64,000 nt of DNA. It comes from Pyronema omphalodes (Eukaryota; Ascomycota; Pezizomycetes; Pezizales; Pyronemataceae). Where the stretch lies: contig JAJJXM010000028.1 in NCBI GenBank assembly GCA_024516155.1, positions 248,001 through 312,000 on the forward strand, in the 5' to 3' direction. The notes below the pieces were generated by a model that saw only the letters and a list, made by a program, of their open reading frames with translations, ran no database searches and was not told where the DNA came from. The translations under genes were made by a program, and so were the position numbers. Of the stretch, positions 25,788 through 37,704 are shown piece by piece; the stretch's first letter is position 1, and each line of letters starts with the position of its first letter.

Positions 25788-28700
25788 ATGCCCAACGCTT
25801 CTACGACTTCTCCAAAAGCATACCCTGCGTCTGCGCGCGTACGGGGAGGCAGTGGAAGTAGTGCACATCTAGTTGCGCCCCGCAATAATGGCACAAGTAA
25901 TATAAGTTTAACAACAACGGCGACAGGAGGAGCAGTGATGGGATCTTCGAATACATCCAACGGACCCGGGGGATTCAGCTCGAGTATGAGAACAACTTCC
26001 ACAGCAGCTATGGCTTCGAGTACCGACTTAACTACCGCTACAATGACCCAGATCTCGTCGGAAGCTCTCGTGGAGGAGCTACAGGATCAGTTGAACAAGG
26101 CACAGAAATACCAGGAAGGAGCAGAGAATTATCTGCAGGTTTTCGAAAAGGATCCTAAAAGAGCAAAAGAAGCCAAAAAGGCAAGGATAGAAGCCGAGAA
26201 AGAATACAACGAGAGAACTAGGGAGATTACCTTACTTCAGAATCAGATTGATGCGCTGAAAACCCAACGGGGAACACCAGTGAAACCGCGAGCTATTGAA
26301 ACTTTTCCGAACCGACCAATACCTTTTATTGCGAATGGAGCACGTGCCATTGGAGGAAGTGGAACGGAAACCCCCGGTTCGGAATCACCAACAGTGTCTT
26401 TAACGGACGTGCTACGAGATATGGAAGAACCCTCACAGAGAAACGAGTTTTACATCGAAAAAGCGAACCAGCTAGTCGTGTTGCTTAAGAAGCATCCGAA
26501 TCTTAAATACGAGCTCAATTGGGATACCTTCGGACATCGGCTACACTCTATGCTACTACATGAATGCAAAGAAGTTGTCGCCGCTGGATATCGGGTTACA
26601 CGTTCTGCTCTCACAGACGTACATTCGCTAAGAATGGTCCGGAAACTAAATGTTGACCAGGTTGTTATACTATCACTCGTCTCAAAATCCATTGTCGAGC
26701 GTGAACAGGCTTTGAAGTTTGTGCGAGCATTTTTGGAAATTCCGAACGGAGTTAGTGAACTGTCACGTTCGGTTGTCAGGTCTATTGTTTCTTGCGCCGA
26801 ACAAGTCGACGACCGTTTACGGGGAATCGCCATGGAAACTCTTGCAGAAATACTCGTACTTGATCCGGCGCTCGTAGTATCTGCAGGTGGAGTTAGGGTC
26901 TTGACACAGGTCCTTGGGGATGGTCCATGGGAAATAGCTGATTCTATAAGTTTGGCCTTCCTATATCTTTTAGATATGCCCGCCACGAGAAATTATGTGA
27001 GAGCTGGTCATGATTTAGAGGTAGGATTAGCTTTTAAACGCATCTGTTTAGTATCCTTTGAAAGTTCCGAGTCTAAATCGTTTATCGTAGATTGTGTTCT
27101 CAGCATTTACCGATGCATATGCCGCAGCACCTAAAAACCACTCGGATGAAGAGAGGCTACGGTCCGCCGCAAAAGTCATCAGTAGCATGTTGAAGTCATG
27201 GCCAGGTTGGTGAAACCTACCCGCATCCAATAAAAGATTAGGGCTAATTACATCAGGGCTTCTTTGTTTGTCAATGTTCGATTTGCGTGCTTTACGGTCT
27301 TTAGTCGATTCTTTGCGTATACCATCTTCTGGAGTTCGGGTCAGTATTTGATATTGTTGAAATTTTTATTTAGTACACTAATATTTTCGTAAAGGATGTC
27401 ATTTTGGAGTTATTTTTTGACATATTTCGCATCAAACCCCCCTCCTGGTCGGCGACTTTTCTAGCTGGACGCCGTCTGACCACCTACGGCCGCGTCGCCA
27501 ATCTCACTGCATCCGAAGGCAGTTCCAAGCCCTCAAATCTTGACGGACAAACTCAAAGCAACCTCGTTGACCACTTCACCTCGTTACTCCTCGCCACCTT
27601 CTTCGACGCCGGACTCTTAGAAGTCTTGATTTTCGTCGTCGAAGATAACTCCGACCCCACCGTCGTCAGGAAAACCACTTTACTTCTTGGGGAAATCCTG
27701 AAGCTTGCTTCCCGCCTACTACCTAGCAATTATTCGGCCAAGATGCAGCTTTTACCAAACCTCTTTTCCTCCGCCGCAAAATTCGGCTTGGACGGAAGAT
27801 TCACGGCATCAGCAGCTGTGTACCAAATTGACACCTTGAACAGGACTCTTCATCGATCGTTGGTCCCCAGTTCTCAAACCCGCTCGGCATTGGAGGATGA
27901 AAAACGTGGTCAAAGGCAGATTGAGCTCAAAATGAAGCTTAACATGACTATCGATGACCGCCACTTTTCAAATCTAATCGTCGATACGGGAGTCCTCAAC
28001 ACAAAATCATACATGAAATGGAACTGGGACATACTTATTGAAATCATTCAAGGACCTTTACTGAACCCCAAACGATTGGAGGAGGCGATAAAAGTTACCA
28101 AGTTTATGAAGAGATTGTTATCTTTTTACAGACCGTTTAAATTTCGGTTTTGTGAGGCAAAAAATACAAAGCCTAATCAGAGATATGTCAAGGCTGGATG
28201 TGCCCTTTTTCATACCTTGCTACAAACCCCACAAGGTGTGGCGTTTCTGGGAGAGCATAAGATTTTGAGACAGATTGCGGAGTGTTTAGCGCAGTTGGAT
28301 AAGGTGGGTTCAGCAAAGTTTTACCTGAGGGGCCGTTTGGAGTGGCGGCTAGTGATGTTCGGACATAGGGCTGATAAGATATACAGATGTCCGGAATTAT
28401 CTCCCAGGAACCACTATTCTCCCAGCAAAGGTTAAAGGACACCCTTAGTCGAGGTTACTTTGCAATGTTGGGAACTTTATCAAGTGATCCTAAGGGTCTC
28501 GCTATGATGGAGAGATGGAGAATGTTTAATATGTTCTACCATATCAGTGACCTAAGAGACAGGCCGGATATTTTGGAGCTATTTGTTTCCACTATGGACT
28601 TCTCACTGTAAGCACCTCTCATATCCCTGGGTTCATGGATTATCAACTAATGAATTGTAATACAGTGAGGGTCACCCCAGAATTATCCTCTCCAAGGCTC

Positions 28701-30789
28701 TTACCTCAGGCCCTAAAGCTGTTAGACTCTATGCAACTAATCACCTCCGCACTCTCACCACACCTCCGGATCCAGAGAAACCCGTCTCTCCAAGAGCGAA
28801 TGAAACTGCTGAATGGGCCATTAGACTCCTCATCACGCAGCTTTATGATCCAGATGTGGAAGTTTGTGAAACCGCCGTTAAGATTCTCGAAGAAGCCTGC
28901 AATACGACCCATTCATTGGAGTATGTAGTAAAGTGTAGACCTGCATTGGATCATTTGGGAGAAATCGGCGCTCCGTTGTTGTTAAGGTTCTTGTCAACGA
29001 GTGTTGGCTATCATTATCTTCATGAATTGGATTATATTCACAGGGAGATGGATGATTGGTTCCACGTAAGTCCTTCGAAGTCCAGAAAACCTCAAAATCC
29101 CAGTTAAAGAGCGGAGCCTGACTGATATACTAGGGTCGCAATGAATCGTACGTCCTCACGGTGGAAGCGTCCCTAGCTCGCGCCTTCGCCGAAGACGAAC
29201 CTCCCGCACCATCCCGCAACTTCGACCCCAATCCCATCGGCAGTGTACCCCCGCATTTCTACCGTGAACTAGCCCGCACATCCGAAGGCTGTAAACTTCT
29301 CCGAGAGAAAGGCCACTTTCAAGAATTCGCCGCTTATATCCAAGCACACTGGTCCGAGTCCGAAGACCCAGAAATAGTCACAAAAGTGAAAGGTTGTCTA
29401 TGGGCTGTAGGAAATATCGGATCAATGCCTTTTGGGGCTCCGTTTTTGGATGAGGCGGAGATTGTCGGGGATATAATCAAAATTGCGGAAAGGTCGCAGG
29501 TTCTAACGTTGAAGGGAACGGCTTTCTTTGCCCTGGGACTAGTGGCGAAAACTATGCAGGGGCTTGAGATATTGTTTGAACATGGCTGGGATGGCACGAC
29601 AGGGCCGATGGGAGAAACGTTAGGGTTCTGTATTCCGTTGGATTTGAGGAGGTTGTTGTCGGTAGGTTCTTCTTTTATCACTCGGTTTTTGGCATAGCTG
29701 TGGTTGCTTTTGGCGTGGGGCTCCGGTAGGGCGAGGCTCGCGTAGCCCTGCAGAGCCCGACGAGGCGCGTGAGACATCACGAGGTTCACCTGTGCCTCAT
29801 GGAGTCTCACGCGCCCTGTGTTCACAAAAGCCATCCGGAAACACCGGTTCCAGAAACCACTTCATCCATTGAAATGAAATGCTAATTCTGTCTTTCTCTT
29901 AAGGTTCAACCCTGGGATCATACAGCCGACGAGACCTCCGAAACAAACCGTCCATCAGCTTTGTCACGGGTCCTTGGTGAAGACCCTGTAGATTCAGATA
30001 TCCTGGCGGCTATTGCGAATCTTAGCAATCATATTAGGGAAAGTCAGGCGACGAAGGATTTGTTGAAGTAAGTTTTTCCGTACCCAGCCATTGCCAGATT
30101 TCCTATTTTAAGCTCCTTATGGGCTATTCTTTCTGCTTTTTTTTCTTTCTTTCTTTTCTTTTGTTGTGTCAAAGAGACATGTCCGCTGTAAGAGGGTTTA
30201 CCCCTTGTAAAGGCCGGAGTTGATTCCCGCTGTTCCCGGCAATGCTTCCCCTGCACCCGCACGGTCCCACCTCATAGAGGCTGTAGCCGAACCTGTCGGG
30301 TATCCCTCTTTGCCTTCCTCTTCTCTGCATCGCCGACCCTGTCGAAACTTCGGACAGCAGCCATGACACAAGCCACTCGTCCCCATCTGGCGGCAGCAGA
30401 GACAAAGCCAAGTAGAGATGCCTCTAGGAGCGTCCTGCCGAGTTAATCGGCAAACCTTCCCCCCCTCCCACATTCGACTTTCCCTCTCCCAGTTCATCCT
30501 TCCACAAAAATATCTAAGCTCAAATACTTTATCAAAAATCAAGCATCGCTAACCCAAATCTCAATCTCCTAGATACAAATCCTTACACCCAACCCACTTC
30601 CTGTCAGTATCACTTTACCGCAAAGTAATGCTACTCCTAGAATCCTATCGATACCGTCTTTCGGTTCGTAGGTTCATTATCGATCTCTTTGATAAGTCCG
30701 TCATCGAGAATTTGGTTAAGGAAGGCGCGGCGGAATTGGGTGTGGAAGGCGAACCTCAGTCTCCTGAAGAGGTCATGAGGAGTCCTTAG
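25788..30789 (+). CDS. TORC2 subunit of Rictor/Tsc11/Ste20 family
   Basis: Scaffold subunit of TOR complex 2, which controls AGC kinases, actin and membrane stress responses. I read nine exons: 25788-27020, 27091-27205, 27257-27339, 27395-28303, 28387-28607, 28666-29065, 29134-29661, 29904-30067 and 30573-30789. They total 3870 nt (1289 aa) with phases that fit. In order: a Ser/Thr-rich N-terminus; an HR1-like coiled coil (about 88-165, EELQDQLNKAQKYQEGAENY); the Rictor N-terminal armadillo-like region (SLTDVLRDMEEPS onward); the middle domain (about 650-760, NLIVDTGVLNTKSYMKWNWD); the GYFAMLGTLSSDPKGL segment; and the V domain (KVKGCLWAVGNIGSMPFG). An in-frame stop precedes the ATG. Introns 7 and 8 (242 and 505 bp) are unusually long and locally GC-rich; the other six are 51-83 bp. 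Family identity is strong; splice junctions are by eye. Confidence 0.93.
29764..29815. repeat. Inverted repeat in intron 7 of TORC2 gene
   Basis: GGCGCGTGAGAC at 29764-29775 is perfectly complementary to GTCTCACGCGCC at 29804-29815. The arms extend inward with three mismatches (CACGAGG against CCTCATG). It lies in a GC-rich block inside the 242-bp intron and may be a small inserted element. Confidence 0.75.
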
Positions 30790-33700
30790 GAGGGACTTGC
30801 GCTTGTGGATAAGGAAGGATTGGCTGATCAGGAGGAATTTGGGCATATGGAGGGATTGGATGGCGTCCATGATTCGCACTTGGAGGTCATGGTTACGGAT
30901 GAGCTGGGTTGGATCAGGTTTGTGGATACGGATGGGTATCAAACACAAGGTGATGGGGATGATGAGAGGGGGTGGGAATAGAGATGGCGGGCTTGCCTTC
31001 ATATGGTGGTGGGGTTGTATACGGGGAGGGGAGGTTGATTGATGGTAGAAAGAAGGGAAGCTGGAGTCTATTACTAGTTTTTAGCAACGCAGAACTGTGG
31101 GTGAGAGGGGGACGGGGCTTGGGAGGGCAAGGAAGCAGACCGTAGCACGAAAGATTTACTATTTACCATTTGTTGATAGGGTTTAGAAAGGTGAAAGAGG
31201 AAAGGTGAAAGATGAAAGGGCCTAGGATAGGATAAAGCTATAAACAAGCTATAAGCCGTAGCAAAAGTAGCAAAGCGGCTATGGAGTTATTTTTTTGCTA
31301 CCTTTCTTTTTACCTTTGCTTTTTTTTGTTTTTTTTTTCAACGTCGGAGTCTAGAGATCACTTACCTTACTTACTACTTACTTACTATGTACCCGTGATT
31401 TGATTAGTTGGCGTTGGGTAATTGATTTTGATTTGTTTTTTTCCCTTTGTTGTTTTTACCTTTTTTTTTGTCTGCTGGATTGATTTGTTGATTTATTGAT
31501 TGATTGCATGTGTATCTTATCTTTTATCTTCTATCTTTGAGCTTCTATCTTTTCCTATCTTTTATCTTATCCTGTTTTTTTTTTTTAACTTTTCGTTTTT
31601 TCTTTGGTCCTTTTGTGTGGTACGTACTGATACTGATGCTGATATTGGGGAATGTCGATGCGGATGTGGGATATGGCATATCGATGTGGAATATATGGAA
31701 TATTGACAATCATAATGGGGAATTCAGATTCAAGATTTCAAGAACTCAGAACTTAGAAATAAGAACCCCCATTTTCATGTCCGATTTGTTTTCCTGGTTC
31801 CATCCATTGACAATTTCGTAAGGTATTAGGCTGAGGGCTCCTGGAAACTAGAGACTGGTTATATATATATTTGTTACAGGCTCTCTTTTCATCATTTTGT
31901 CTCTGGATCTTCTGCATTGTCTACACCGTCTACACCTTCTACACCGTCTGCACGCGTGTAGTAATTTGTTTATAAATAGAGAAGATATGGATTATTGTTT
32001 AAAGATTACGGTTATTGATTAATGATTATCATTATCATTATCAATCACCAGAACTTTTCAACTGAACTTGTTGAGGAAAAGTGATTACTGGGAGCGGACA
32101 GAGGCAGGAATCACTGAGACAAGAGCGAAGAAAGAGATGGAGGAACGTCTTCAATGTGATCGATAAAGAACTAAGACTAGACAGACATCTCCGATATATA
32201 CATACGAGGGGATGTGCACTAAGGCAACATCCACCTCCATCAGCAGTCACACACCGAGCAGGGCTCGACCTAAACAACGACAACACAGTTCGAGAGGCAC
32301 AACGCAATACTTGTCATCGGTATCCTGTAGGGTGTCGTATCATATCATATTATATCACCAGTGGACCGTGGTTGAATGACAGATGTAGGTATAGACGTAA
32401 TATATATTGTGTGATATATATACTTCCTTGGATATTTTTGGATTTCAAGGTTTTTTATATATATACAGTCAGACATATAAAAGACAAACAGAGATTGAGA
32501 TTACTGGTACTGGCGATTTTAATGAGTGTTATAGGATGTCTTGAGAAGATGTAGGAAATGTAAAGAATGGCCTGTGGTGGTGATTACCATTGTAAACTAT
32601 GACTTTAAAACCACGATGGATTTACATAGGTATTATCATATTACAGACACCCCACTCCCCGGGCCCGGGTACTTTCTGAGCCTCGAACCTCAATCCCGGC
32701 AGCTGGCACTGGTTATCTTAACTTTAATCTACTCTACAGTACTCGGTGCATAGTTTTTGGTGCAGCGCTGCTTTACTTCTGATTTACTAGCTTAGCGGCT
32801 TCTTTCTTTGTTTCATCCATGATGCTGAAACTTAGCAATGATGTTAGAAATGATAAAATATGTGTTTTTCGTGCTGGTTATTGCTTGTCGTTGTTATAAT
32901 ATGTCCTTGAACATATGGTACATGTGTTATGCAAGTTAAAATCGAACCATACCACATCATACCATATCATCGTGTAGTAATTCAGGCCATGTCCTAGCGA
33001 TTTTGTCTAGAGATGGGAGGATATGATATCGGATAAGGATAAGGATAAGAATAATATCAAAACCGGGCTAATGAAGGACGGACGTATGTATATATGTATG
33101 TATAGCGTATAGTTTATGTAGAGGTGATTAAGTGGCGTTACACATAACGCCGGACTTTCAAGTTTCGTCACATGTATGATACGCGGGCAGTTGTTGGCTT
33201 GATGATAGTGAAAAAACGCACTTTTGGCAGCTATATATATATACATAAATCGATTAATCAGTAATGAAGCATTGATGCTGGGCTGTTCGGGTACAGGGTG
33301 TTCATTTCAGGCTTGTCCTTATATGTACGCTATATTCTTGTAGGATCTTCTGATTTTTTTTTTTTTCGTTTTCTTACGTACATAGCCTTAGTCATTTTGT
33401 AATATGTAGTTCGTGGCGGAAGCTTTAAAGCCACTCCCGCCAATTACAATAGAAGAATGGAAGGAAGAAGGCTATTACTGTACATATGTCTCGGATCATG
33501 TTTTTTAGCTTCCGAAGTTCCTATATCTATCAATGTATTTCTTATAAGTTATAGTATCCGATAGATTTGATGGCCATTCATTTGTAGAAAGTCTTGCTCA
33601 AATGCACAGCCACTTGTCTTATCCCGCTATTATGGTCGGACCTTATGTATGTACAACTGACACGGCACCAATCTACCGTACAGGCCTTGTCGGCATAGTG

Positions 33701-36423
33701 TATTTTTCGATACTTGTGCTTACGATCGCACATGACGACTCTAACGAGTAATGTAGGCACATGATTCTTTGCACTTCTGATATCAGTATACCTACATCTA
33801 TGCCTACACTTTTATTTTTCTATATTGGTTCTAAGGATTTGTTCCATAATTTCCGTTTGGATATCGCATGGTGTGTATGGGTTGTACTGTCGTACAAAGC
33901 AGTCCGGTTCTGACTATGATGGTAGGTAGAGTAGTAGTCTTCGGTTTTGAGGCTTTGCAGGCGAAACAACATACACACGCGAACCATGGAACCACAAGGA
34001 TCACTCTAGAAGAAAGGAAAGTATTGGCTGTGAAGAAACAATATCCCTACACCACTTTCTAAGGGATGGATGATATATGACGCGCAGATACTGTCGGCTG
34101 CTAGGTTATCTACACCCGGTGTTTCAGGGTATGGCTGGATACGTTTCCCTTCGATGAGACGACTCCTTCCACGACACATCTTTGTTGAATATCAACAGGG
34201 TTTATGTAGCATAACGAGACAATATACTCGGTAACCGGATGTCGAAAGAGGAGTCAAGGATGGAAGGTTGATCTCATGTCGGGAAAGATACCGGGAATTC
34301 TGAAGAAGAAACACTAAGAGTCGATCGAGAGATGAAAGTCGACCCGGGCACCAAATTAGATGACGGATCCCAAAGAAAATGCACTAGAGAGCTTGTGTTT
34401 TGCACTTGTTGTAGCTCAGTATTCCAGGTATACCACCATATAGGCTAAGTTTCGATCTTACACTAAAAAGCTTGGAGGTAATTAATGGCGAGTGCTAGTA
34501 GGAGAACCAGCGTTGATTTTCGTTCCAGAAACGGTCATGGAAATATACTGCTTGATCTCCGAGCGTTGAGATGAAGATATAGATACGAGACCTGAAAAGA
34601 TCGTGACATGCCGGCGATATGTCAGTGATTGCGGTTACTTTCCGCTGCAAAAGCATCATGCCGCTTGTGCTTGATCGATAGCACGGGGAGCGGCCAACGA
34701 ACAAATCAGCTATGACATATGCGTGGCATACAGACTGCTTTTTGTAAGTGATGTTGCTGTATAAATGCCTAAAGATCCAGAGTACGCGATATGATAGGCT
34801 CTTGGTAAACGAGTATGATGATGATGTCGTAACGGCGGGTTTTAGTCTACAGTTTTATGCATACAGTCCGCTGTAAAAAAGAAAGTGGCAGGCGTTCGCC
34901 CGCTCATGTAAACCATATCGGAATATGAGCCTGGGCGGTTTGATATTGGATGTGCCTTCGCCTTTGGACGGCACCCGTGATAAATTATCTCTTCTAATAC
35001 GCAATCCAGATGACTTGCATAAGTATAAACAAAAACACAGATATTTCTCCGTTGCTGCAATAGTTTTTGTAATATTATTTATTCTTCCTAGCTTGTCGGA
35101 TGAAACAGCACGCTACAGACCTGTCAACAAAACATCTCGAAGCGTCCACAAAACTGAATTTGGTCAATTAGGCATCATTCTATGTACATCTGCCTTCACA
35201 CGGCCTCGCGCACGGCCCCGCATCTTCGTACGTACTTGAACAGGGCTACGACATATGCCCATCAATTGGTGCAAACTAGGCGGTAGTGCAGGAAAACGGT
35301 TCCCTTACCCCAGCATGATGTCGATTCTCTATCTAACAGATCTGGCTGCAAGATCTTACGTGGGTAGATCAACATTGTTGGTTGCGATCGGGTTTTCGCG
35401 TCTACGGCGAACGCGACTGAGAATTCCCGAGATAAAGTAGTCTTGCAGCATCTTAGCTTCTTAAGAGTACTTTATCACACCATCAAGAATTGATGAATGC
35501 ATCGCGCGAACGAAATCGAAGACAAACCAGAAGCGACGGAAGGCGACTATCGACCGGAGAACGAAAGCAACTCGAGCCGGAGCTACCCCTACACTACGAG
35601 AACGTGATCCTGGTCGAACGTGGTCTCATAATCTGTCTATACTGTACTGCGAATAGTCGGCGTTTCCCCAAAGTCGAAAGCTCGGGACCGAACAGAACTG
35701 AAGGCAGAAGATTACCCCCCCTCCTCCTCCTCCTCCCCCTCCTCCTCCCCATTTGACACTTGGATTCCCTGTCGATTGGCTATCACCCACACGGAGAAAG
35801 TACTATAGCCCCCCCTCCCACCCAGGCCAGCAGGGACTACATACACTACGAGAGGGTCCCCTACGAAAGCCCTACTTCCAGAATTCCTTCCAGATCAACC
35901 TCATATCTACGTCAGAGTTCGTCTTCCACACCACACGACACCGTCTCCATCAATTAATCCGAGAATACAGCAAACATAAACCTCATCGTATCTGACATTA
36001 ACATCCGCTTGCTTCCATTATTTGGTCAAACATATATAAGCAGGTATTACTTCCATCCTTGTTTGATGTTTTTTATTGATATGGATACGGGGAATGGATC
36101 CAACGATGAACGGATGATGGATTATCTACTGCTAGAGAATCCAGTGGAGAAAATTACCCTCAACCATTCTACCTTGATTTCACTCTATCCACATTAAAGA
36201 AACGGACACCCAAGTTTAATATTTATTAATTAATTTGAGCACAGATGTTCCCCTTGACGACAACAAAACTCACAAAAGTCGATAAATAACCAGTTCATAG
36301 AATCCGTGGATACCAACTGTGTCGATACCCGGCCCTCACCCCACTTGCTCCGACTACGCCCGTTAGCCTGTGCTCTAAATTGCATGGATCCGTAAGGCGA
36401 TAAACAAACTATCACTCGTCCCA
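30790..36423. other. Intergenic region
   Basis: No supported gene. The first 500 bases are G-rich and probably contain the 3' end of the TORC2 transcript. Further on are T-rich tracts, TA dinucleotide runs and scattered short open frames without recognisable domains (the largest is 32081-32554, plus). A pyrimidine-rich block with CTCCTC units at about 35716-35750 lies upstream of the LONRF-type gene. Confidence 0.5.
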
Positions 36424-37704
36424 ATGCCTGGACTACGCCGCCTCAAAGATGAATGTTTGGATTTAATCAAATGTACAAAATGTTCCAAGAAGCTACGACA
36501 GCCATTGGCACTTCCATGTGGTAACGATGTGTGTCGAGATTGCATACCCCAGACATACATAAGACAGGGGATATCATATCCGAATAACCCAGAACGACGG
36601 ATTGGATTTGAGTGTCCGGAATCGAATTGTTATTTCAAGGAACATTCTACGGCAGATTGTGGACTTGATATTACTCTGGGTAAAGCAGTAAACACAATAA
36701 GCGATATTATCGAATCAATCCCGACAGAAGCATCGAATCCCGATAAAGAATCAGAGGAATACAAAGCCTTCACCGACTGTATCAGCGCAACTCTCTTCCC
36801 GGAACTAGAATGCAACATTTGTTATCAACTCCTACATGAACCCATCACAATCAGTTGCGGACATACTTACTGTCTTTCATGCATTTACCATGTCAATGAA
36901 GGGACACACTTAAAATCACTATGTCCAATATGCCGCAAAGAATTCTATCTCTCAGAGCAACCCCTTACTAATACCCGCCTGATCAGAATAATGAGCAGAC
37001 TGATCCCATCACAATTAGCCGCACGAGCCGACATCGCTAAAACTGAAGCCGAAGAACTGTCTCGAAAAACATCCATCGAAACCCCAATTTTCGTCTGCAC
37101 TGCATCTTTCCCCGATATGCCGACCCCACTTTTTATTTTCGAACCTCGATATCAATTAATGATTAGTCGTGCCTGGAATAGCAACAGAATTTTCGGAATG
37201 GTATTACCGAATTTAGGAGTCGATGAAGGTTTGGGCTCCGACGCTAGATTTAGTCGCCATGGAACAATGCTTTATATCGAAACTATGCATGTTGAAGCAG
37301 ATGGAACAAGTCATCTTCTCTGCCGTGGAACTTCAAGATTTATAATTAATGATTGGGCTTGGAAGGATGGTTATATCGTCGCATCAACGAAACGCATATC
37401 AGATATTCCACCATGGATGGAGGAAAATATTGAAATGAGAAGAGTTGCTGCTGGTGCTCCTTCCACTAGAGCTCTGATGGAAGAGGCTTTTGAGTTTGCA
37501 CAACAATGGGCCGTTGGCTTGAGACCTGGAGCCAGAGCGGCATACGGTGAACCCCCGAGAAATGAACGCACATTAGCCTATTGGTTGGCCGCAATTCTAC
37601 CGGTAGCAAATCAATATCAGTATAAGATGATTAAGGCACAGAGTGTAAGGGAACGATTGGAGATTGCGGTGGGTTGGACTAGAAGTATGGAAAGGAACTG
37701 GTGA
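36424..37704 (+). CDS. LONRF-type RING finger / Lon N-terminal domain protein
   Basis: Likely a cytosolic E3 ubiquitin ligase of the LON-domain RING finger family; fungal members are often named after Mucor CrgA. There are 426 residues in one exon. Residues about 13-85 form a first RING-like module (CTKCSKKLRQPLALPCGNDVC). Residues about 130-180 form a canonical C3HC4 RING (CNICYQLLHEP, CGHTYCLSC, CPICR). From about 215 to the end is a Lon protease N-terminal substrate-binding domain (PLFIFEPRYQLMI), with no ATPase or Ser-Lys protease domain, so the protein is not a protease. The frame ends ...MERNW with TGA overlapping a GTGAGT. A possible 3' intron (37702 to TTTTCAG at 37750) would replace the last W with CKGC, so the C-terminus is uncertain by a few residues. 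Confidence 0.9.
   Translation: MPGLRRLKDECLDLIKCTKCSKKLRQPLALPCGNDVCRDCIPQTYIRQGISYPNNPERRIGFECPESNCYFKEHSTADCGLDITLGKAVNTISDIIESIPTEASNPDKESEEYKAFTDCISATLFPELECNICYQLLHEPITISCGHTYCLSCIYHVNEGTHLKSLCPICRKEFYLSEQPLTNTRLIRIMSRLIPSQLAARADIAKTEAEELSRKTSIETPIFVCTASFPDMPTPLFIFEPRYQLMISRAWNSNRIFGMVLPNLGVDEGLGSDARFSRHGTMLYIETMHVEADGTSHLLCRGTSRFIINDWAWKDGYIVASTKRISDIPPWMEENIEMRRVAAGAPSTRALMEEAFEFAQQWAVGLRPGARAAYGEPPRNERTLAYWLAAILPVANQYQYKMIKAQSVRERLEIAVGWTRSMERNW

Noticed and set aside
26450..26986. 178-residue minus-strand frame within the TORC2 gene
   Set aside because: A shadow of the conserved plus-strand Rictor reading frame.
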